Below are positions 18,097 through 27,464 of a stretch of 64,000 nucleotides of DNA, one piece after another (positions within the stretch are counted from its first letter, which is position 1; every line of letters starts with the position of its first letter). A program made the position numbers and the translations under genes. Below the pieces are notes generated by a model. It was not told the DNA's origin, ran no database searches, and was given only the letters and a program-made list of their open reading frames with translations. This DNA is from CBFDBF01 sp050287965 (GTDB lineage: Bacteria; Pseudomonadota; Gammaproteobacteria; Chromatiales; Chromatiaceae), in NCBI GenBank assembly GCA_050287965.1, contig JBNKCX010000025.1, positions 6,243-70,242 of the forward strand, in the 5' to 3' direction.

Positions 18097-19298
18097 GGCT
18101 CTACCGGCAACCATTGATCGAGTTTCGGTAACGTGTTGTCCCAGGTATATGACCCGCAGATCAGGTTCCTCGCTTCGGAACCCAATTCCTCCCAGTCGCC
18201 TGCAAATATGGACATTGTCTTCTCTACAAAACTGGATATATCGGATGCCACCAGGACTTCCTTTCCGTCTTCCGCGTCGATACCTTCCAGACCCTGCGGT
18301 GTCACCACGGTCGGCCTGCCCATGGCCATACCTTCCAGCACCTTGTTCTGTATCCCACGTGCGATACGCATCGGCGCCACTACCACTTCTGCGTGTCGTA
18401 TGTAGGGCCGCACATCGTCAACCCGGCCGGTAACCACTATCCCCGGTTGCTGCTGCAACTTACATACACTCTCCGCGGGATTGCCGCCCACAATATAAAA
18501 CCGCGCCTCCGGCTCATCTTTCAGGATCTCCGGAAAGATCTCCTGTCCGAACCATCTTACCGCGTCCACATTCGGCCAGTAATCCATAGCCCCGGTAAAC
18601 ACCAACGCCCTTTCACCCATAACATACGGATATTTATGGTTTTTACCTGGATCAAAGTAATCTACATCAACGCCGTTGCTATAGTAGTCGATCTTTTCTC
18701 CGGGATTCCCGGAAATCCGTTGGAACAGCTCCGCCTCCGCTGACGAAACAAACAGGCTGGCGTCAAAGCTCGACGCCACCTTCTTTTCAAACTCGAACAG
18801 ATGGTCCGCTTCACGCCGGTAAATCCGGCTCATAGGCCAGCCTTTCTTTTCCGCATACTGACGCCACTTATCCGAGTCGATATCTACGAAATCTATTACC
18901 CTATTCCTGAACCCGAGGTCTGACCCCAGAACATACTGAGCCATTGCGGAGGAATAGACCATACACAGCTTGATGTCTTTATCCCTGACCCGGCTTCTTA
19001 TCCACCGGTCCAGATCACCGTTGTAATAATAAGGTATGGACAAGGGCTTTCCGGATAGCAGGCCGGAGACACTCTTGATTCGCGCCAGTTGCGGATTTAG
19101 GTCTACAAAACAACACTCCTGGCACAATTCTTCAACCTTGGATGTATATCTCCAATCAGATGGTTCATCTATGAACGTCCCAAGAAAAACACTGTATCTT
19201 TCTGCAAGATAGCGCAGTAGATTGTACGATCTTATCTTGTCACCCTTGTTCGGTGGATAGGGTATACGGTGACAAAGGAAAAGCAGCGCGGGTTTCAT
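18093..19298 (-). CDS. Sugar transferase of the PEP-CTERM/XrtA system (TIGR03087 type)
   Basis: 401 residues. The N-terminus CHRIPYPPNKGDKIRSYNLL is diagnostic for this exosortase-associated group; further along are VDIDSDKWRQYA and, in the donor half, RGIQNKVLEGMAMGRPTVVT. It belongs to the GT-B fold. It is followed with a 4-bp overlap by the TIGR03088-type transferase and preceded by the FemAB-like gene after 31 bp, so deacetylase, FemAB and the two transferases appear to be one operon. Its sugar is unknown. Confidence 0.9.
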   Translation of the reverse strand: MKPALLFLCHRIPYPPNKGDKIRSYNLLRYLAERYSVFLGTFIDEPSDWRYTSKVEELCQECCFVDLNPQLARIKSVSGLLSGKPLSIPYYYNGDLDRWIRSRVRDKDIKLCMVYSSAMAQYVLGSDLGFRNRVIDFVDIDSDKWRQYAEKKGWPMSRIYRREADHLFEFEKKVASSFDASLFVSSAEAELFQRISGNPGEKIDYYSNGVDVDYFDPGKNHKYPYVMGERALVFTGAMDYWPNVDAVRWFGQEIFPEILKDEPEARFYIVGGNPAESVCKLQQQPGIVVTGRVDDVRPYIRHAEVVVAPMRIARGIQNKVLEGMAMGRPTVVTPQGLEGIDAEDGKEVLVASDISSFVEKTMSIFAGDWEELGSEARNLICGSYTWDNTLPKLDQWLPVEP

Positions 19299-19329
19299 TT
19301 TCGGGCGTCAGCGATCCGGATGGCTCTTC

Positions 19330-20385
19330 TCAACCCAGGTTTCTGGACAGCAGGGGTCCAATCAGGTTGGCTACGGGCAGCGGAAGTCTCTTCCAGGCGT
19401 TGATGAATAATTGATACTTCGGATTCATCGGATTTATCTCCGGGATCTTATCCGATTTCACCAGATAATATTCATAATGCAGGGGTTCCGGCGTAAATCC
19501 CCAGTTTTTCTTGAAGCTGTATGAGCCCGTACCAGTCTTGCTGCGGCCATAGTCAAAGATCTTTATCCCCTGCTCCGCCGATCTCCGCATCAACTCCCAG
19601 TACATAAAATCGTTGGCCTTGAGAGAACGCGCCTGCGCAATACTGCCGCCATAAAACGGCAATACCTCATCCCTGAAATAAAAACTCAGAACACCCGCCA
19701 CATCCCTGCCTTCATGTTTGATCATCAGGACGTCGCAATCCGAACCGAAGACCTCCCGCAGGATCCGGAAATACCTGGCCGGGAAAACGGGTGTTCCCAG
19801 GTTCCGAACGCTCTCGGAATAAACCCGATACAGGCGTTGCCAGCCGTTGTCTGCTTCACCAGTCAATCCCGCGTTAATCCCCTTGCGTACCATTGCCCGC
19901 TGTTTGCGGGGAATCGCTTTCAGATTGACATCCGGGTCGGGATCCATCTCTTTGCGGAAGGTGACATAGAGTTCCTTGGCGGGCCATTGCCGTCCGGTGG
20001 GCGTACGGTTCCTCAGCTCAAGAGCATCCACACCCAATCGTTCGGCATGCTCACAGGCGGCGTTCAGCAAAGCAGATGCCGCATCCTCGCTGGTTGCCGC
20101 CACTCCCCCATATACACAAAACGGTGTTGAAACCAGTGTGTTTCCAAAAAGAAGACTATTTATTTGGGCCAGAGGTAAAACCCCCTCTATCCCGCCATCA
20201 CCCTCGGCATATAGAAAAAGGGTGGGATGACTATAAGCACGCTCGAGAACGGTCTTCCAGCCTGCTTTGTGGAAAAAGGTGGCATCGGGGCAATGTTCTA
20301 CAAATTCATTCCAACGATCTTCGTCGGCTGATGTCAGTTCTCGGATCTTCAAACTTCTGTTCCTGTTTCTATCCTTGATCGGCAA
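19330..20385 (-). CDS. FemAB-family XrtA/PEP-CTERM-associated N-acyltransferase
   Basis: 351 residues from the ATG at 20385. A TTG at 20352, overlapping the deacetylase stop as TTGA, would remove 11 residues and is equally plausible. The protein has two GNAT-like halves with the late element DYGRSKTGTGSYSFKKNWGF, characteristic of the FemAB group in exosortase loci (TIGR03019). FemAB enzymes transfer amino acids from aminoacyl-tRNA to peptidoglycan peptides; in these loci the acceptor is presumed to be the polysaccharide, which is not proved. Confidence 0.87.
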   Translation of the reverse strand: MPIKDRNRNRSLKIRELTSADEDRWNEFVEHCPDATFFHKAGWKTVLERAYSHPTLFLYAEGDGGIEGVLPLAQINSLLFGNTLVSTPFCVYGGVAATSEDAASALLNAACEHAERLGVDALELRNRTPTGRQWPAKELYVTFRKEMDPDPDVNLKAIPRKQRAMVRKGINAGLTGEADNGWQRLYRVYSESVRNLGTPVFPARYFRILREVFGSDCDVLMIKHEGRDVAGVLSFYFRDEVLPFYGGSIAQARSLKANDFMYWELMRRSAEQGIKIFDYGRSKTGTGSYSFKKNWGFTPEPLHYEYYLVKSDKIPEINPMNPKYQLFINAWKRLPLPVANLIGPLLSRNLG

Positions 20386-21239
20386 TGGAGGTCATTATCC
20401 ACTTCATTTTCCAGAAATATCCTGTCCATCCTGTTCCAGCTAAAATCCCGGAACAAACGCTCCAGCCGCCCCTGCATTCGATGGAGATTCAGATAATGGC
20501 GGAATCGGGTTTTCATACCAACACCCTTCTGCCTTGGTTGATCCTTATCGATCTCCCATGGGTGAAAATAAAAAATACCGGGCTGCCCGTCCACTGAATT
20601 CACCCGCCGGAGAAGTTTGCGGGAGATCCTATAGGGTAACAGACGAAAATAACCACCGCCCCCACCCGGATAATTCCTTCCCCCGAATGCGACAGTGGTA
20701 ATCGGGATCTCAAGAAAGCCGTCCCCCTCTATGGGCTTGTAAGGAAACCGGGGGGCGGAAGGCATACCGTAATGATCATGGCGTATGGGGTATATGCTGG
20801 AGCTATAGAAGTACCCGGCCTCAAGTAGTTTTTCATGAGCCCAGAGGTTGTTTTCGCCGATGGAGTAACTGGCTGCTCTATAACCCTTTACCCTGACGGC
20901 CCCGATATCTTCCAATATATCTTTTGTCCTGGTTATATCCTGTCGAAACTCCTCGGGGGTCTGGTTGCTTACCCGGATATGCTGATAGCCATGGCTGGCC
21001 AACTCATGTCCGTTCTCCACAATGGAACGCACAATCTTTGGATATCTCTCCCCCAGCCAACCGAGCATAAAGAATGTCGCCTTGATATCGCGCTCATTCA
21101 ACATATCCAGAATACGATCCATATTACCCTCCAGTCGGCAGGGTATATTCTCCCAACCGGAACGGGGTATATGCCTTTCGAAGGCCGACACCTGGAAGTA
21201 GTCTTCCACGTCGATGGTCATGGCGTTCTGGATGGTCAT
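20349..21239 (-). CDS. XrtA-system polysaccharide deacetylase (NodB domain plus DUF3473)
   Basis: 296 residues. The NodB metal-site motifs are present: MTIDVEDYFQ with the DxxD-type aspartates near the N-terminus, HELASHGYQH with the metal-binding histidines near residue 80, and YRAASYSIG. The C-terminal part GIFYFHPWEID belongs to the DUF3473 extension seen in exosortase-locus deacetylases (TIGR03006). It should remove N-acetyl groups from hexosamines of the polymer. There is no signal peptide, as is usual for this group. It lies between wecB and the FemAB gene, matching the canonical order. Confidence 0.92.
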   Translation of the reverse strand: MTIQNAMTIDVEDYFQVSAFERHIPRSGWENIPCRLEGNMDRILDMLNERDIKATFFMLGWLGERYPKIVRSIVENGHELASHGYQHIRVSNQTPEEFRQDITRTKDILEDIGAVRVKGYRAASYSIGENNLWAHEKLLEAGYFYSSSIYPIRHDHYGMPSAPRFPYKPIEGDGFLEIPITTVAFGGRNYPGGGGGYFRLLPYRISRKLLRRVNSVDGQPGIFYFHPWEIDKDQPRQKGVGMKTRFRHYLNLHRMQGRLERLFRDFSWNRMDRIFLENEVDNDLHCRSRIETGTEV

Positions 21240-21296
21240 ATCTCTCTAAATCACTCTATACTGCGGGGAATCCCGACCGTAACGGCAGGACCGCTC

Positions 21297-22436
21297 CTAT
21301 TCCTCCGCCCACGCCTTGATGACGCCCGCAATACGCTCCGCCGCCTTGCCGTCCCACAGTTCCGGTATCCTGCCGCTCTTGCCATCCGTGGTCAGAATAT
21401 CCTCCACGGTGGTTCGTATTTTATTCGTATCCGTACCGACGATGGTATTGGTTCCCTGTTCGACGGTGATGGGTCTCTCGGTATTTTCTCTCATAGTGAC
21501 ACAGGGAACACCCAAAGCCGTGGTCTCCTCCTGTATGCCTCCGGAGTCGGTAAGCACCAATCGGGCCTTTTTCATCAGGCCCAGCATTTCCAGATACCCC
21601 ACGGGCGGCAATATCAAAATTGTCTCACTCGCCAGAAATTCTTCCAGTCCCGCCTCATGAATACATTTCCTTGTCCTGGGATGTACCGGAAAAATTAAAG
21701 GTATTTTCCCGCTTATCTCCCGCAACACGTTCAGCAGACTCTTAAGAGTAGCCGGGTCGTCCACGTTGGAGGGGCGATGCAGGGTTACTAATCCATACCC
21801 GGACGAATATCCGGAAATACGGTCACTTGCCTGATGAGTGGAAAATATCTGTTCCAGGGGGACTGCGCGCTCCATATTGTAGAAAAGTGTATCGATCATC
21901 ACGTTTCCCACAAAATGTATACGCCGCTCATCCACGCCCTCACGCAAAAGATTCCCTTGGGCGCTTCTCTCTGTTGTAAAAAGCAGCTCCGAGATCTGAT
22001 CGGTCAGAACCCTGTTGATCTCCTCCGGCATATCGCGGTCGAAACTGCGCAACCCGGCTTCCACGTGAAAAACCGGAATACCCTTTTTTACCGCTACCAG
22101 AGCACAGGCAATGGTGGAATTAACATCCCCTACCACCAGGATCGCGTCAGGCCGCCGTTCATCGAGAACCGGTTCGAAGCGCCGCATAATCTCGGCGGTC
22201 TGTACGGCATGTGAGGCGGAACCCACTTCCAGGTCGATATCCGGTTCCGGAATATTCAACTGCGCAAAAAAAGAGGCCTTCATGGCCGCATCATAATGTT
22301 GGCCGGTGTGTATCAGGCTGGCTGATAGTTCCGGACCGGCCGCATTCAATGCCCTCATGACAGGTGCGATTTTCATGAAGTTGGGACGCGCCCCGACCAC
22401 GCACAGAATCTGAGCGGCGGACTGTTTAGATGCCAT
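21297..22436 (-). CDS. wecB: UDP-N-acetylglucosamine 2-epimerase (non-hydrolysing)
   Basis: 379 residues, full length. Recognisable parts are CVVGARPNFMKIAPVMRAL at the start, HTGQHYD, VVGDVNSTIACALVA, HVEAGLRSFDRDMPEE, VTLHRPSNVD and LTDSGGIQEETTALGVPCVTMRENTERP. It interconverts UDP-GlcNAc and UDP-ManNAc in the cytoplasm, supplying ManNAc-type residues for the polymer. It lies between the outer-membrane protein gene and the deacetylase, as in several exosortase loci. Confidence 0.93.
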   Translation of the reverse strand: MASKQSAAQILCVVGARPNFMKIAPVMRALNAAGPELSASLIHTGQHYDAAMKASFFAQLNIPEPDIDLEVGSASHAVQTAEIMRRFEPVLDERRPDAILVVGDVNSTIACALVAVKKGIPVFHVEAGLRSFDRDMPEEINRVLTDQISELLFTTERSAQGNLLREGVDERRIHFVGNVMIDTLFYNMERAVPLEQIFSTHQASDRISGYSSGYGLVTLHRPSNVDDPATLKSLLNVLREISGKIPLIFPVHPRTRKCIHEAGLEEFLASETILILPPVGYLEMLGLMKKARLVLTDSGGIQEETTALGVPCVTMRENTERPITVEQGTNTIVGTDTNKIRTTVEDILTTDGKSGRIPELWDGKAAERIAGVIKAWAEE

Positions 22437-22622
22437 TTCCGCGTTCCTTCGGGAGGTGCATAATGATTTTCATTGCAACAGAAGCGAGAAGTACTGGGAC
22501 TGTCTTTCGTATTCTACAAAATCAATCTACTATTTTCGCCGAGTTCAGAATCTCGCAAATATAAATGCAGGCACATTACTTTCACGAAAGACTAATAAAA
22601 CAGAGACAAAAACGCCGCCGGA

Positions 22623-24050
22623 CTAGAGATCTATATCCAAAGCCACCGTCACCCGATTCTCGTCATAGCTGTCACCAGCCGTGTCCGAATCCCTCTCCGT
22701 ATGGCGATAATCCAATCGAAGGTTGCTTTTCTGACCCAGTTCCCGCGCCATCCCTACCTTGAATGAGGTGGTATCCGCCTGGCTACCGTCGCTCATCTCC
22801 GAGCGACGCCAACTGATATCAGTGTTCGCGCTGGTCTTCCCATCCAACCGCCGGTCAAGAGCAATGCTCAGACCCATAAGTTTGGATCCGCTATCGTTCA
22901 CATCCTGATAGATCTGCTTGGAGTGATCAGCCCGTAACTTCAGGGTAGTCCGCTTCCCCTTAAGGGTATATGAGGCATCGAACCGCTCATTTACCAAAGT
23001 GACGTCATTGATCACCGCCACATCCCGCGCGATGATAAAAGGATTCCCGGTAATGGGATCAACCACCACGTTACCAAACTCATCCACCAGAAAATACAAT
23101 TCCTGATCCATTATGAGAGAACGGGAATCGGTCAGCTCTCTGGAATAACCCGCTTCAAACGTGGATTTGCGGGACCGATGAGTGAAATCAAAGGAGGGTG
23201 TGGAACCGAAGTAGCGTTCGCCGTAGCCTATATCCAATGAGGTTCGCGGACTCGGGGTCCAAACCAATCCGGCATCCCAGCGGGCACCGCCCGTATCGGA
23301 TCGTGTCGTCGTATAATCATTCCACTCCTTCCCCACTGACGCCCTGGCCATAATGGAGTGATCAAACCTGTAACCAAAATTCGCATCCGCGGATTTATAG
23401 TCGCTGTTGTCACTCTTCTGGGCATCAACCTTCCTGTAATCGCCATTTAATCCCCAGGAGAAGCTTTTAAATTTCCTGCCACTGTCCAATGATACCGCGA
23501 CGGACTGGCCGGTACTGTCTCCGGCCTGATCGCTGGTGTGGAATAGCTGATCGTAGGTATAACGGGCCTCAAAATCAGCGTAGCCCTTCAGCCGCCGTTT
23601 TATATAGGGGCTGACGGAATAGGAATAGGTGGTGGTGACGTTCCCGCTATCATTGGTCGTATCGTCGCCGCCGGAGGTATAGGGATTCAAGGCGTACTGT
23701 GAAGCCCGGGCTTTGGCATCGACATAAAACAGGTCTTCCACAAGCTCCGCGTCCGCATCAGCCTGAATGCGGGGATTGATGGAATCGTTTCCCCTGCCCT
23801 GGTCGTCGATCTTCACGGAGCCGGTAAATTTGACGCTCGCCCTGGCGCCTTTACCCGTAAAGGAAAGTTTGGGAGATGCGGAGGCGATAACTTCACTTTG
23901 TTTTCCGCCTTCGGTCAAATGGTCATTATCGGTTATGGTCAGGCTGGTAGCCACACCCTTGGTTACCGACCATTCAGCCGCAGAGGAAATCCCAGGCAAC
24001 AGCGCTATTCCACACAACAGTATGAGCGAGCTGTTTTTCACCGTGTCCAT
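22623..24050 (-). CDS. PEP-CTERM system-associated outer-membrane beta-barrel protein (TIGR03016-like)
   Basis: 475 residues with a signal peptide (LILLCGIALLPGISSAAEWS, cleavage after about residue 24). The rest is made of alternating polar/aromatic strands, such as FEARYTYDQLF and FGYRFDHSIM, and ends in an aspartate/leucine strand, the pattern of a large beta-barrel. It follows the tyrosine autokinase gene directly, the usual place of the TIGR03016 proteins in exosortase loci. A role in polymer export or anchoring at the outer membrane is presumed. Confidence 0.8.
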   Translation of the reverse strand: MDTVKNSSLILLCGIALLPGISSAAEWSVTKGVATSLTITDNDHLTEGGKQSEVIASASPKLSFTGKGARASVKFTGSVKIDDQGRGNDSINPRIQADADAELVEDLFYVDAKARASQYALNPYTSGGDDTTNDSGNVTTTYSYSVSPYIKRRLKGYADFEARYTYDQLFHTSDQAGDSTGQSVAVSLDSGRKFKSFSWGLNGDYRKVDAQKSDNSDYKSADANFGYRFDHSIMARASVGKEWNDYTTTRSDTGGARWDAGLVWTPSPRTSLDIGYGERYFGSTPSFDFTHRSRKSTFEAGYSRELTDSRSLIMDQELYFLVDEFGNVVVDPITGNPFIIARDVAVINDVTLVNERFDASYTLKGKRTTLKLRADHSKQIYQDVNDSGSKLMGLSIALDRRLDGKTSANTDISWRRSEMSDGSQADTTSFKVGMARELGQKSNLRLDYRHTERDSDTAGDSYDENRVTVALDIDL

Positions 24051-24074
24051 CTCCCCGGATATACGGAAAATTCG

Positions 24075-25067
24075 TTATTCTGCCGTTTCAGTATTCGAAG
24101 ACTTGCGTTTATAGCCGTAGCCGTAGCCATAACCGTAGCCGTATCCGTAACCATGTTTATCGCCGAGCTTGCGCTGTGACTTGTTAAGCACCATTCCTAT
24201 GACCTTGTCATCCCCCAAATGCCTGATCGCCTCCTTGACCGCTTCCTGCGAGGTCTCCTCCGCGGCAACCACAAATACGATCTGCCCCATATGGTTTGCC
24301 AGCACGCCCGCTTCCGTCGTTACCAGGAGAGGCGGAGAATCAAAAATGACCACACGATCCTTATAGCGCGTTGACAATTCCAACATCACCGAGCCCATGC
24401 TCTCGCTGGCAAGCAATTCCGTCGCCCGATCATGGGCGTGCCCCGCAGGAAGCACGCGTAGATTCGGAACATTGGTGGGTAATAAAACATCCTGCAGTTG
24501 CACATCCTTGTTAATCAACACGTCGATCAATCCGGGGCCATCGGATATGCCTAATAACTGCGCAGCCGAGGCCTTGGAAACATCCGCATCCACGAGCAGC
24601 ACCGTCTTGTCCTGCTCCATGGCGATACTCATTGCCAGATTCACCGCGGAAAAGGTTTTTCCTTCCCCGGCAAGAGCGCTGGTAACCATAATAAGGTTCG
24701 CGTTATCAATCAGAGAGGCACCCTTACCTTCAATATTCATCAGCAGGGGCCGCTTGATACCTCGATATTCCTCTGCAATTCGGCTTTTGGGAACATCCGG
24801 CGTTATCATCCCCAGGGATGCCAATTTAGCCAAAGGCAGATTTACTTTCTCCGGCTTTGGCCTGTCATCCTGTTCCGAAGACTTGTTTTCCGGAACATCG
24901 GGGGCTGGACGACCTCTGGATTGGGATGGCACAGCGGTTTCGGCTCCGGCCATATTCTCCTGAAGCCCAACGGTTGTCTCCCTGGAGACATCATCCGACT
25001 TTTCACGTGCCGAGGGTTTCCTGCCCCCCTTCTGAATCTTATCAACAGCCTTTTCGATAATACTCAT
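24075..25067 (-). CDS. XrtA-associated tyrosine autokinase (BY-kinase)
   Basis: 330 residues. The Walker A motif ALAGEGKTFSAVNLAMS, Walker A' VLLVDADVSKAS and Walker B VVIFDSPPLL are intact. The C-terminus is a run of seven Gly-Tyr pairs, giving the tyrosine cluster that BY-kinases autophosphorylate. The N-terminal 100 residues are polar and probably disordered. It partners the chain-length protein encoded just upstream (12-bp gap), since BY-kinases are activated by the cytoplasmic tail of such proteins. The tyrosine phosphatase at 62.2 kb could reverse its phosphorylation, but that is inference. Confidence 0.92.
   Translation of the reverse strand: MSIIEKAVDKIQKGGRKPSAREKSDDVSRETTVGLQENMAGAETAVPSQSRGRPAPDVPENKSSEQDDRPKPEKVNLPLAKLASLGMITPDVPKSRIAEEYRGIKRPLLMNIEGKGASLIDNANLIMVTSALAGEGKTFSAVNLAMSIAMEQDKTVLLVDADVSKASAAQLLGISDGPGLIDVLINKDVQLQDVLLPTNVPNLRVLPAGHAHDRATELLASESMGSVMLELSTRYKDRVVIFDSPPLLVTTEAGVLANHMGQIVFVVAAEETSQEAVKEAIRHLGDDKVIGMVLNKSQRKLGDKHGYGYGYGYGYGYGYKRKSSNTETAE
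24111..24152 (-). repeat. Hexanucleotide repeat encoding (Gly-Tyr)7
   Basis: Forty-two bases of degenerate 6-bp units within the kinase gene encode seven Gly-Tyr pairs next to the C-terminus. Slippage here would change the number of phosphorylatable tyrosines by two residues per unit without a frameshift. Confidence 0.9.
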
Positions 25068-25079
25068 AAAAATCCTGAA

Positions 25080-26798
25080 CTACGAAATCGGGTTAACATA
25101 AGAGGAGGTATACATCCGTACCCCCGTGACCATATGCCGGCGCATGTGGAGCATATGATTGGAAAGAGACCGTCCCTCCGTAACACCATACTCCTCCACC
25201 ACTGCCGGCGCGTCAGATAAAGCCCCCAGCTTATTATCTTCTTCCATCCCCATCCCCTGAAGCATACTGACACCGACAAACGCCATAAGAAGCGTGAGCA
25301 AAGCCGCCGAATAGACCAACGAGGCTTTAAACGCCTTTTTGCTCTCCTCCTCACTCTGAATCAACACGACGCTTCCCAAAACCGGCAGGCCCGTGACCTG
25401 ACCAAGAACACGGCGGTTGGAAAATACCGGATGAAGAAGCGAAAGCAGGAATCCGATGCCGAGTCCAACCGCAATCGCTGCCAGCAGCACCAACGCATTC
25501 AGCAACAGCTTGTTGGGTTCGGTGGGCTTGAGCGGTACAAAAGGTGGATCGATTACCCTGAACTTCACGTCTTCCACGTTCTGTTCCACTTCACCGGAAA
25601 GATGGGCGGACTCCCTGCGCTTCACCAGTGCGGCATATTGCTGGGAGATGGCCGAATAATCTCTGTTCAACTGCTTCAGCTCGGCTTCGATCTTGGGGAT
25701 GTTATCCACCTTTGCCTGCAGCGCTTCCACTCTGTCGCTATATTCCTTTACCCGCACATTAAGCTCGGCAACCCTGGCGTCCGCTTCCGTCAGCATGGCA
25801 CGCATCTGTTGGTAAACAGGGTTAGCCCCCAGACTGGTCTTGGCGGCATCCTGCGAGGCCTTGATTTGTTCAGCCTCCTTTTTACGGTCCGCTTCCAGTG
25901 TTCGCAGCAGACCACGGATGTGTATCACCTCGGGGTGACGCTCGGTGTACCTCAGCAACAGATCGTCCAACCGCTTTTTCAGGATCTGGATACGCTCATC
26001 ATAGGACGTGGTAATCTGGTAGTCGTCACCCGCCCCGGAAGCGAGCAGGGAATCTTCCCCCTCATCCTCGAAATCCGCCAGCTGCTCCCCAAGTTCCGTT
26101 TGCCGGTTCTCCGCCTCTTTCAACTGCAGTTTGGCTTCCCGCAACTGCATCACGGCACTTTCCAGACGTTGGTAATAATCCCCGGTCTCCCCGGGCATCT
26201 CGCCGGCGTGCTCGCGCTTGAAATCCGCCAGTCTGTTTTCCGCCTCTATAAGCCTCTGTTCGTATTCCGCGATCTGCTGATCCAGAAACTCATGGGCATT
26301 GTCGCTTTCCTTGCGTTCCTCACCGAGAGTACTTTCGATAAATACCGTAATGAGCGACTGCACGATTTTCTTCGCGGTCTGCCTGTCATGGTGGGAAAAG
26401 GCTATGGAATAGAGTGATTCGTTTCGGCGTTCCCCGGTAAGTCTGATCCTGCTCTTCAGCTCCTCGAGCATCTTCTCCTTTTCGGCATCGGTCTTGACCT
26501 GCAGATCCAGATCCGCCATGCGCATCAGCTTTTCCAGATTGGGCCTGGTAATCAGCGTCTTGCTCATCAATGCAACCCGCTGAGTAACATCCGGCTGAAT
26601 CGCCAGACCCTGAAGCAGGGGCCTGAGAACCCGGTTGCTGTCCACATGTACCCTGGCGGTCGCCAGATATTCGTCGGGAATCTGTGCAATGGCAATCCAA
26701 CCGACAACCGCCACACACCAGGCGGCAATCATCGCCGTCCAGCGATAGCGCCAAACGCCCCACAGATACCCGAGCAGTTGTGTTAAAAGTTCACGCAT
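25080..26798 (-). CDS. XrtA-system polysaccharide chain-length determinant (Wzz/PCP type)
   Basis: 572 residues. It has a membrane helix at about residues 20-38, a long periplasmic coiled-coil part (about 60-410) with heptad-rich Leu/Glu/Lys, then the proline-rich segment DPPFVPLKPTEPNK leading to a second helix (about 430-455). A third hydrophobic stretch near residue 495 precedes an extra 70-residue tail. The layout fits the pepcterm chain-length proteins (TIGR03007), which usually lack so long a tail. It controls polymer length in the inner membrane and activates the BY-kinase encoded next. Confidence 0.9.
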   Translation of the reverse strand: MRELLTQLLGYLWGVWRYRWTAMIAAWCVAVVGWIAIAQIPDEYLATARVHVDSNRVLRPLLQGLAIQPDVTQRVALMSKTLITRPNLEKLMRMADLDLQVKTDAEKEKMLEELKSRIRLTGERRNESLYSIAFSHHDRQTAKKIVQSLITVFIESTLGEERKESDNAHEFLDQQIAEYEQRLIEAENRLADFKREHAGEMPGETGDYYQRLESAVMQLREAKLQLKEAENRQTELGEQLADFEDEGEDSLLASGAGDDYQITTSYDERIQILKKRLDDLLLRYTERHPEVIHIRGLLRTLEADRKKEAEQIKASQDAAKTSLGANPVYQQMRAMLTEADARVAELNVRVKEYSDRVEALQAKVDNIPKIEAELKQLNRDYSAISQQYAALVKRRESAHLSGEVEQNVEDVKFRVIDPPFVPLKPTEPNKLLLNALVLLAAIAVGLGIGFLLSLLHPVFSNRRVLGQVTGLPVLGSVVLIQSEEESKKAFKASLVYSAALLTLLMAFVGVSMLQGMGMEEDNKLGALSDAPAVVEEYGVTEGRSLSNHMLHMRRHMVTGVRMYTSSYVNPIS

Positions 26799-26828
26799 AC
26801 CTTAACAACTCCCTGTTTCGCGCTTTTC

Positions 26829-27464
26829 CTAGAACCAAGCTTCCGGAATAATCAGGATGTCGCCCGGCATGAGTGTGGTGTTCGCGGTGATATCACCATC
26901 CCTGATCAGATCGTCAAGGCGAACGTTATATACCTTCTGACCCTCGGATTCGGTGCGTACCAGCACGGAACTGTTACCGTCCGCAAAATCGGTCAGACCG
27001 CCAACCGCGATCATGAGGTCAAGCAGAGTCATGTGCTTGCGGAAGGGAACGGACAACGGCTTGGACGCCTCACCCACTACCCGCACCTGTTGCGACGGTA
27101 TGCCGACGAATCCACCGACAATCACGCTGACAACGGCGCTCTTTACATAATCCGAATAGGCCTTTTCGATGTCTCTCGCGAGCTGACTGGGGGTTTTTCC
27201 GCTTGCGGGAATATCTTCAACCAACCGGGTGGTTATTTTTCCGTCAGGCCGCACGGTGACCGATCCGGTCAGCTCCGGGTTGCCCCACACGAAGATCTCA
27301 ACGCTATCCCCGGGGCCGATGAGGTAGTCGAATTCCTGATCCTGATCGCTGATATCCTGCGGATAGGGACCGGTGGCGGCGCAGCCGCCGATCAGCAGGA
27401 CCGCCGCCAGAGCTATGACGAGTGCCGTCACCCTTTTTGCAAAGACAGATGAAAATTCGCGCAC
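26829..27464 (-). CDS. Polysaccharide export lipoprotein of the XrtA system (Wza-like)
   Basis: 211 residues from a GTG at 27464 with an AGGGAGGA ribosome-binding site. The signal peptide ends in LIGGCAATG, a lipobox with the acylated cysteine at about residue 28. The Poly_export domain follows (DYLIGPGDSVEIFVWGN) and then a SLBB domain near residues 115-190, ending LMPGDILIIPEAWF. It is shorter than E. coli Wza, like other exosortase-locus export proteins (TIGR03027). It would form the outer-membrane or periplasmic part of the export channel and starts the operon with the chain-length, kinase and barrel genes. Confidence 0.92.
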   Translation of the reverse strand: MREFSSVFAKRVTALVIALAAVLLIGGCAATGPYPQDISDQDQEFDYLIGPGDSVEIFVWGNPELTGSVTVRPDGKITTRLVEDIPASGKTPSQLARDIEKAYSDYVKSAVVSVIVGGFVGIPSQQVRVVGEASKPLSVPFRKHMTLLDLMIAVGGLTDFADGNSSVLVRTESEGQKVYNVRLDDLIRDGDITANTTLMPGDILIIPEAWF

